DNA of 21,060 nt from a virus: positions 1 through 21,060 of IMG/VR virus record IMGVR_UViG_3300047550_001318, one strand, 5' to 3'. Below, piece by piece: positions 8,311-17,000 of the stretch. Below the pieces are notes generated by a model. That model saw nothing but the letters and a program-made list of their open reading frames with translations. It was not told where the DNA came from and ran no database searches. The first letter of the stretch is position 1; every line of letters begins with the position of its first letter. The position numbers were made by a program, and so were the translations under genes.

Positions 8311-9294
8311 ATGGCAGCAACAACAGCAGCAATAATTGGCATAACATCATCGGCAGTTGGTGCCGGTATGTCGTTTGGTCAGATGGCCAAGCAATCCAAG
8401 GCAGCAGCGGCAGCAAGGCAACAAGCCAACCTAGCAATACAAGAAGCGAAGAAGCGTGCAGAACAGAACGTGTTCGAATCGTTGTCTTTAACCAAAGACC
8501 CATACGAAAGAGCAAGAGAAGCAGCCATTGTAAGTGGCGCTCAAGCTATTGAGGCAGGCAGAGAAAGTGAAAGAGGAGCAGCGGCAACTGCTGGCAGGGT
8601 AGCTATGGCTCAGAACGAAATGCAAAGAGACATTGCCGATGTTCAGGCTAAGGAAATGCAAAGTTTAAACCAACTTGTAGCAGCCGAAGAAAGCAGATTA
8701 AAAGACTATGCAGCTAATGTGAGCCTAGCCGAGGCAGAGGGTGCACAAAAAGCAATGAGAGATGCAGAGATTTTAAGAGCCAATGCAGCCGCTCAAGCAT
8801 TTCAGCAGGTAGGTCAAGTAGCCGAGGGGGTGGATAAGTTAATCCCTCTTTACAAACAATCACAAGGAGCTAAGGCATACACGAGTTTAGTAGACCAAGC
8901 AACAGCCGCAGGGATGAGCCAAGAACAATTACAGAATAGATTAGCTGAGCTATCGGCCACTAACCCAGAATTAGCTGCGTTATCTGGCGTTAGGTATTCC
9001 GCAAATTCATTGGATGCAAAAGGCGACCCAATTGCAAATGCAATGACTCCGGTTCAATTCCAAGACTACCTTAGTCAGCGTCCTGACTTGATAAAGAATA
9101 TAATAGGCAGCGATTTGTTTAAGTCTAAGCCTGCACCATATATAGAGGTCCCTACTAGCACCGAATCCGTATTGTTCAATCAAAAAACTACTCCGATTAG
9201 TGCTCCTAACTCTTATATGTCTAAAGATCTTGGGTATTTAAATCCTGATTTGTTAAACGCATACGGTCTCGACCCATTTAGCATAGCAAAATAA
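8311..9294 (+). CDS. Ala-rich helical internal virion protein, T7 gp14-like
   Basis: The 327-residue protein opens with a short hydrophobic Ala/Gly segment (AAIIGITSSAVGAGMSFGQM, about residues 6-25). A long Ala-, Gln- and Glu-rich helical region follows (about 28-190), with many AxxA and EAEKRA-type patterns, then a less regular C-terminal part. T7 gp14, a DNA-ejection protein that inserts in the outer membrane, has the same architecture: hydrophobic N-terminal patch, then Ala/Gln-rich helices with 'QAKMxAAQxAAGRRQA'-like sequence. The gene lies between a gp13-like gene and two larger proteins, as in T7. Its TAA overlaps the next ATG by one base (TAATG at 9292-9296), implying coupled translation. 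Sequence similarity to T7 is weak; the assignment rests on architecture and order. Confidence 0.55.
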   Translation: MAATTAAIIGITSSAVGAGMSFGQMAKQSKAAAAARQQANLAIQEAKKRAEQNVFESLSLTKDPYERAREAAIVSGAQAIEAGRESERGAAATAGRVAMAQNEMQRDIADVQAKEMQSLNQLVAAEESRLKDYAANVSLAEAEGAQKAMRDAEILRANAAAQAFQQVGQVAEGVDKLIPLYKQSQGAKAYTSLVDQATAAGMSQEQLQNRLAELSATNPELAALSGVRYSANSLDAKGDPIANAMTPVQFQDYLSQRPDLIKNIIGSDLFKSKPAPYIEVPTSTESVLFNQKTTPISAPNSYMSKDLGYLNPDLLNAYGLDPFSIAK

Positions 9295-11054
9295 TGTCAT
9301 ACTACAAATACGCAGAACGAGAAGCCGGTAGTCAGATTAACTGGGCAGAGATAAGCAAAGGGCTTAGCGATACCATCTATCAAATAGACAAGGATAGACA
9401 GGATAAGAAGGCAGCCATTGATGAGGCCACTCGTAAGGACATGAATACGCTGGCCAATGCTCCCAAGGGAGATAATACCACAGCGTCTGAGTGGACCTTG
9501 AGATATACCAATGACATGATGAACTACCGGTTGACTATTGACCGGTTGTTAAAGTCTGGTCAGATGGACCTAAAAGACTATAAGATTGCTACTCAAAACA
9601 GTAAGGATGCTACCAATTTGCTATTTTCTATAGCGCAGGAGTATCAAGACCAATACGCAAAGATTCAAGAAGGTGTAAAATCTGGTAAGACTTCCACGTT
9701 GACACCACAGATTGCAGCGTTAAATGAGTCGTTATCCAACATAAGCACCACCGTTCCATACATCAACCCTACTAATGGTATGGTTTACTTGGCTACAGGA
9801 AAAACAGGCAAAGATGGCGTTCAGCAGATGGGTGATAACTACGTTAGCTTGCAAGCGTTGCGCAATAGAGTGAATGTAAGCATCGACAAGTACGACTTGC
9901 GTTCAGGAATCATTGCACAAACAAATGCATTGGGCGAGAATGTTATTACGCAAATAGGTAAAGCTGGTGGTATAAAGAGAACTGGATTAGTTACAGAGAT
10001 ATCCGACCCAACGCTAAGAGAAACCTATAAGAAATGGGAGAAAGACACTGTGAAATTATTGGTTGGAGAAGGGTACACAACTGCATCCTTATTGGCCGAT
10101 AACATGGTGACCAACCCCACTACAGGGAACCAATTTCGCCCCGTATTCGACAGAAAAGAATACGAAGCAGATAAGAGTGGTGACTTAATATTGTTTGAGA
10201 ACATAAATGGCACCGGACCATTAATGCCTGTTATAAGCGAGAAGCAGAGAAAAATGGCCGAAGAGTTTGTTCAGGGTAACATTGGTTCTTACATCGATAA
10301 GAAGATAAAGAAGACTCCATTCACTGAACCTGGTAACGATTTCGTTCCTGCTCATATTATTGAAGAGGGGAAAGAAGCGAAGAAAAAACAAGAAGCATTG
10401 TCTTTGTGGCAACAGATATACAAAGCACCAACAGCTACTGGCAAAGAAGCAGCAAAAGCCGGTATACTTGGTACTGACAGAGCAAGAGAGTCGGGTCTTA
10501 TAGATATTGATTTTACCGACCCAAACAATGTGAAGTTAATTTACAGCAACTCTGCGTTAAACAGAACTATCCCATTGTACAAAGACGGCAAACCAGTTAG
10601 AGGTGACGAGTGGGCTAGGTCAGGCAGTGAGTTTACGGGTGTATCTGACGACAGGACACTTTCAAAATTCTCTGGTGATCGTCTAGGTGGAACTGAAGAA
10701 CAGTTCAAGGCGGTGAAAGGCGGCAGAACTGGAGGTCCAAAAACAATTAATGTACCATTGTCGGCTATAACTCAAGAGTCTGAAGTAGCATCAGAAACTC
10801 TCAAGTCTTTCTTACCAAGCAACTTTGTAGTTGAAGATAAAGGTGGCTACATTTCGAATGATATACAAGTAACAGCGCCAAATGGAAAGATTTATACTTA
10901 CAAATCCAAAAAGTCCACAACTGATGCCGCTACAATAAAAGCAGATATTGAAGCTTTTGTTAGAGATAACTACGAAGAACCAGAAACGACTCCACAACCG
11001 CCAACTCCTGGAGGTGTTGGCACATTTGGAGCTACAGCAAAGCCAAGATCATAA
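9294..11054 (+). CDS. Internal virion / ejection protein, T7 gp15 position
   Basis: The 586-residue soluble protein starts at ATG 9294, sharing one base with the previous stop. Its N terminus (YYKYAEREAGSQINWAEISK) and helical first third, with LTIDRLLKSGQMDLKDY and ALNESLSNI, followed by YINPTNGMVYL, are familiar to me from proteins of uncultured marine or freshwater Bacteroidetes phages encoded just before a giant virion protein. The C-terminal part is mixed alpha/beta and ends in a Pro/Thr/Gly-rich tail (residues ~565-586). No signal peptide, membrane segment or catalytic motif is visible. By order it occupies the place of T7 gp15, a periplasmic-tunnel ejection protein of 747 residues. The role is inferred from context. 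Confidence 0.5.
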   Translation: MSYYKYAEREAGSQINWAEISKGLSDTIYQIDKDRQDKKAAIDEATRKDMNTLANAPKGDNTTASEWTLRYTNDMMNYRLTIDRLLKSGQMDLKDYKIATQNSKDATNLLFSIAQEYQDQYAKIQEGVKSGKTSTLTPQIAALNESLSNISTTVPYINPTNGMVYLATGKTGKDGVQQMGDNYVSLQALRNRVNVSIDKYDLRSGIIAQTNALGENVITQIGKAGGIKRTGLVTEISDPTLRETYKKWEKDTVKLLVGEGYTTASLLADNMVTNPTTGNQFRPVFDRKEYEADKSGDLILFENINGTGPLMPVISEKQRKMAEEFVQGNIGSYIDKKIKKTPFTEPGNDFVPAHIIEEGKEAKKKQEALSLWQQIYKAPTATGKEAAKAGILGTDRARESGLIDIDFTDPNNVKLIYSNSALNRTIPLYKDGKPVRGDEWARSGSEFTGVSDDRTLSKFSGDRLGGTEEQFKAVKGGRTGGPKTINVPLSAITQESEVASETLKSFLPSNFVVEDKGGYISNDIQVTAPNGKIYTYKSKKSTTDAATIKADIEAFVRDNYEEPETTPQPPTPGGVGTFGATAKPRS

Positions 11055-11065
11055 TATAATTAACG

Positions 11066-14000
11066 ATGCCAAATATCAAAGAAGTACTAAAAGAGTTTGT
11101 AGCTACAGCAAATGCTGGGCAATATAAAACAGAGGGTGAATTGCTTTCTAGGTTTCCAGAATTAAATGGGTATGATATAAATACATTAAAAGAGTTTGTA
11201 GCTACAGCAAATGCTGGGCAATATGCAAGCGAGGATGATTTGCTTTCTAGGTTCCCTGAGTTTAATCAACCCGTAAAAAAAAAAGAAACTACGGTTTCTC
11301 TATCTCAACAGGAAAGTCAACCCATTTCTTCGGGTATAAATCAGAAGGGGGTAAGCTCTTCTTTGGCTACACCAGATTTTAGGCAAACATTAGGTTCTGC
11401 ATTTAAAAAATCTGAGCAAGAAAAACTACAACAGACGGAACAGGTTAAGCCATCCACTAAAGAAATTGGCAAACAACAAGCTCTTGGTGCACTTGAAGAT
11501 AAGGAAAATCTACAATTTCAAGCTGAATCAGGTCTTGAATCTGTAGAGGAGGGCAAGCCGTTTTCTTCTACTTCTCTTATTGAGCAATTTGAATCTAAAA
11601 AAACTCCAGATAGTTATCTATATGGTATATGGAGCAATATACCTACATCTACATTAGCAATCGTAAGTCAAATTCCAGAAGCTGTAAAATTTATAAACGA
11701 TGCCGTAGAGGCCGGCATAGCTCAAGTCAAATTAGACGATTTGGAAAAGACAATGGCTAATCGAGACTTTAGTGATATTGATGTTGCTGAAGTAGCTAGG
11801 GCTAATAGAGTATTGGAAAGGGTAACCCCAAAAGAAGAAAGACCATTTTGGCAAGATTTAATCAGTAGCATTATATCTTCTTCCATATCAATGACAGCAT
11901 CTGCACCATCTAAAATAAAAGAAGGTTTAATAGGGGCTGGAGCTGGAAGTGTTATCCCAGGAGCTGGTACAATATCGGGCTTCTTTGGTGGTGTTGCCGG
12001 AGGAACATCTTTAGGATTGGAATATTCGGGTACATTCAATCAATCTTTAAAAAATAATGGATACGATGTTACCAACGAATATGATTTAATCAATGCATTA
12101 TCAGACAAAAAAGTCGTTGAAGATGCAAGGAACCTTGCACTTAGTAGAGGTATACCTGTTGCTACATTTGATATGCTAACGGGAACTATTGCAGGTAAGA
12201 CGTATAAGGCTGTTAGCAAATCGCTAGCAAAATCCACTATGTCTGAAGCAAAAAAGAAAGCTATTGCTGCATCTGCCGAATTGGTTTCGGAATCTCTACT
12301 AGGGGGTACTGGCGAATTGTCTGGTCAATTATCAGCAGGGGAGGAAATTAGCGGAAGGGATATAGCTTTAGAAGCGTTATCTGAGGTTACAGTAGGAGCG
12401 CCTTCATTGGCATATCAATACATGAAGAGCAAATCAAAGACACCATCACAGGCTAAATTTGTTGATATTGCGGAAAAAGATCCTTATGTGGACGTGAAAG
12501 ATTTTAGTGCTAAAATCACCAACCCAGAGATAGCAAAGATAAAAGATCAGATAGATGAGTTAAACAAAATAAAGGATGAATCTGTTAGCGATATAACTAA
12601 GAATGAAGCAGATAAAAAAATAAATGAATTAAAGGAAGAGTATTATAAAGTCAAAAACGAGACTATTGAGTCTTATGGTCCTATAAATGAAGCCAAGGGA
12701 GAGGAGTTATTAAGTATAAAGAAAGAGATTGAACAGACCATAGAAGATAGAAACAATGCAACCAACGAAAAAGAAAAACAATTTTTAGACGAAGTATTAT
12801 TAAAACTAAAGGAGAAATTTACAAATGCCATTCAAGAGCAAACAACAAGTGAAATTCCTATTCAGCCAGAAGCCAGAGTTGGCGAAGAAGTGGCGCAAGG
12901 AGAACCCCAAGCAGAACCTCAAGTCACTGCCGAAGAAGCTGTCAAAGAAGAAGTAGTTACTCCTTCCGAAGAAGCGCCAGCTACCGAAGAAGAGTTAACA
13001 GCCGCATTGGAGCGTATCAGTTTACCGGAAGAGGCGAAAGCTGAAGTGGCCGCTGAACCTGCTACCGCTGTGCCTACTACCGAGAAAGCGTTGCCAAGTA
13101 TTGATGATGAATTGAAAAAAATCAATGAATCAATCGGGCGTGTTAAGGAAGAGGTAGATGCAGACAAGGATGAGCAAACCTTGCAGGAACTTGGTGAAAA
13201 AGTTACTAGAGCCAAAAACAAAATAGCCAAAGCAGATGATACAGATGCTGCTATTGAGGAATTTAAGCAGGCTCAAAAAGAAAAGACAGACTTTGAAGAA
13301 GCGGTAGAGAAGAAGAAAGACTTTGATAAAGTAAATACTTTAATAGAAGATGAAGTAGAAGCAAGTAAAAAAGACAACTATGAATATCAGGAGTTGTTTG
13401 ACCAAGATCCTCGCCTCGCCGCAATACAGAGTGCCAAGGAAATGATTGAATATGGCAAAGAAGATTTCCTTGACGAAGAGGGAGTTGCTCGATATGAGAA
13501 CGACATCAGAATGCTTGAGGAAGACATCGCTAAGTTCCCAATAAAGGTGGCACCCGCTGCAAAGCCTGCGCCTAAAGTGTCTTCGAAGACACCAAAAGCA
13601 AAAGGCGTACCTGCGCCTGCTCCTGTTAGTGAAAGCAAGACTAAAGCAGAATCCTTCCTTGACATTACAGACAAAGAATTCCCTAACGACCATGTACTTG
13701 GTGGATATGCCGTAACTGATGATGATGGCAATCTTATCGGTAGAATATCCTTGGAGGACTTTAACGAAGATACCATCAAGATTAATGAGGTTGTAAGCGA
13801 AAAGAGAGGGCAAAGAACCGGCAACGGAAGGAGGATAATGGAGAAGATAACTAAACTCGCTGACGATAATGGTATATCATTGACATTGGTCCCCAATATA
13901 ATAGGAGAGATGAAGGCTAAAGGATTTGAGACATCTCAAAAACTTAAAGACTTCTATAAAAAATTCGGATTTGTAGTTGAGCCAAACACTGGGAGGATGA

Positions 14001-17000
14001 CTAGAAAGCCATTGTCGCCAGCGCAAGTGTCTTCGAAGACACCGAAGGCCAAGGTTGTACCTACGCCTGCGCCTGCGCCTGCACCTGCACCTGCACCTGC
14101 ACCTGCCGTTAGTAAGGGTGGAATTAAAAAACTAAAAAGTCTTAAAGATATTCAAGAAGATCCAAGAGTTGAAAATGCTTATAGGGACTATGACTCCATT
14201 GATGGATATTCTTATTGGGTTGAATTGAAGGATGGATACGAATGGCAACATAACTCACAGATAATTCACGAGTATAGTATGGCGTCCTTGTTGTCCGTAA
14301 TGAACAACGATGTCAAGCCAATAAAAAAAGAATCTATTACTGCGCCTGCTCCTAAAGTTACTCCCGCTCCTGCACCTGCTCCTGCACCTGCACCTGAGCC
14401 TGCTCCTGCACCTGCACCTGCTCCTGTAGCTGAGCCTATAGCAGAGGCTCGAACAGTAGAGCAATTGAGAGAGGAGTATAAGTTAAAGATTCAAAAAGTA
14501 AACTTAGACAATACACTCAGTGATAAACAGAAGAGCGAAAAGGTTAAGGAACTGAAAAAAGAATTTGCTGAAAAGAAAGATAAGATGGTTGCTCCTCAAC
14601 CTAAAGCCGAAGCTAAGCCAAAGGTTGAAGCTAAGCCAAAGGTTGAAGCTAAGCCAAAGGTTGAGGCTAAGCCAAAGGTTGAGGCTAAGCCAAAAGTTGA
14701 GGCTAAGCCAAAAGTTGAAGCTAAGCCTGCTCCTAAGAAACCAGAACCAAAAGCTGCTCCAACTGAAACAATATCAGATAAAGATCAAGAAACAATCTTT
14801 GAGCTTGAGAATGATATTGTTGATTACGAGATGAAGATTGAAGAGATAGTTGAAGAGATTGGTAACACGAAGTATAATCTCAAGGAAGCATTAGCGGAAA
14901 TAAAAAAGAAAAGAGATGCGCTCAAGGGGAAAAAGATGTCAAGGGATCAAAGAGAAGAAGCCATGGATGAGATACAAGGAGAGATAGAAGATGCAAAAGA
15001 CGAGCATGATTCATACCTGGAGCAATACAATGATGAATTATCAGAAGTAAAGAAAGAGAAGAAGAGAGCCGAAACAAAACTTGCCAAACTAAAAGCCAAG
15101 GTAGCAGCAGGTACCACAGAGCCATCAACGAAAGTCCAAGAAGAAGAAGTATCGTATGATGATGTCAAAGACTTAGACCCTACTAACGAGACCGCACTCA
15201 AGAAAGTATTACGAGTGTTAGATGACATGGACGATTCGCTATCTGAATTTGGTAGCGGTAACCTATCTAGTGGTATGGCTATACCATTGGCCAAGGCAAT
15301 CATCAAATCACTCAAGGTATTGGTAAAGGCTGGTATTAAATTACAGGATGCTATTGCTAGAGTAGCCGCAGAGAACAATATCGAAGCAAAGGATGTGATT
15401 CAGATGATTAAGGATATTGACAAGGCTCAAACTCCCATGGCCAAGCTGAAACAAAACATCCAAAACGAAGTTCAAGCAGCCAAAGAAGGAGCACGTAGTG
15501 TAAGTGATGCAATCAAAGCTATCACTGACTACTTTAACTTCAACGCTAACCGTGGTAATTTGACACGTAGAGACCTTGGAAGAGTAATTAATATCATCGC
15601 TAAGGTCAAGGACCAAAAGTCCTTAGATAAGGCCGCAGATAAGATATTCGCTATCATTGACAAAGCAAAGACTGACATCATTGAAGTGAGCGAGTCAAAG
15701 TCATTGCTATCCCAAATAAAATTGGAGGCAAAGTCGGCTCTCGGTGCCAAGAAAGACATCAACCAAAAGCGTAAGGATCTATCCGCAGTAATCAAAGCAA
15801 TGGAGACATCCGGAAAGTTGACTGCTGCCAAGGCTAAGGCATTGCTAAATAGAATTGGCAAGGTGAATCTTGATAACCCTGCATCAGTGGATGCATTCCT
15901 TGATTATGTAGAGAAAGTATTTGAAGATGCTAACTATGAGGTTGAGTTGGCTGGTATCAATGCAAAGATTGCAAAGGCCAAAAAGAATATAAACTCAAAG
16001 ATAGGAACTGCTGCCAACCTGACTCAATTGATGAACAAGTTGCTAAGCATTAAACCATCATTAATACCATCTTCGGTGTTTGACGCATACAAAGAGTTGG
16101 TAGATATGTTTGGTGCTAGCGATGCGGTATTATCACTCCCAGAAATAGGAGAGGTTACAGCGCAGGCTCAAGCTATATTGGATGAGATTGATAACGAGTT
16201 GTCGGCAATACCCGATTTAGCTGAAAGATTATTCAACTACGATAAGGCTGTGCTTACTGAAGCCGGTGCTTTGGACTACACTCAAACTATAGATAATATG
16301 AAAAAAGATGGTATCATTGATGATGCCGAGTATGAGCTAATGCGCAAGTACAAGAATTATATATTGCCTAAAGCCGTTAAGATTCCAAAGACCAAAAAAG
16401 AATTGGCTGATGAGAAGACTGATTTGGTTAAGCAAGTTAAGGCAGAAGCAGCCAATACCACTGCGGCTGCATTAGATGGAGATAATGAGAAAAGAGCTGC
16501 ATCTAGTTTGATAAAGTTAGCCAAGACAAATGCTATTGAGTTCCTAGATAACAGGCAATTAGAGAATCTTCTTAGAGTTCTTGACAACATAAAGAACGGA
16601 TACTTTCCGGCATTTGCTGGAAGGATTAACGAGAAGTTGCAGTCAATAGAGAATGCTGGATTTTTCTCGAGAGCCATAATGAAAGCTAAGATGCCTACAC
16701 TGGCATTAGCTAAAGCAAAAATAAACAACAAGAGAAAAGACTTGTTGCGTAGAATCAAGTCTATACCATTGTTTAATATAGACGAATTGTTTGGGGACTT
16801 CAAGACCAAAGACATATTCAATTCTTTGTTGGACCTTTTAGCCAAGAGTCAGCAGAGATATTCGCTTGAGATAGAAAAAATCAATCAACGAATGGAAGAA
16901 GCGTTGAATGCCATTGCTAAAACATACAAGAACAACGAGAACAAAATCGTAGAGTCAAAGATGAAGATGGCAATCTACCGTATACAGCGAGAGTTTGAAT

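Noticed and set aside
13387-13896. Long open frame (169 codons) on the minus strand opposite the GNAT region
   Set aside because: It lies wholly antisense to a well-supported coding region, with composition expected of the complementary frame and no start context or neighbours.
14612-14719. CRISPR-like or iteron array
   Set aside because: The 18-base units are direct, without spacers, keep the reading frame and vary only at synonymous positions, so they are protein repeats.
14565-14834. Plus-strand frame of 89 codons rich in LSQRLK repeats
   Set aside because: It is the shifted reading of the 18-base PKVEAK repeat array, not an independent gene.
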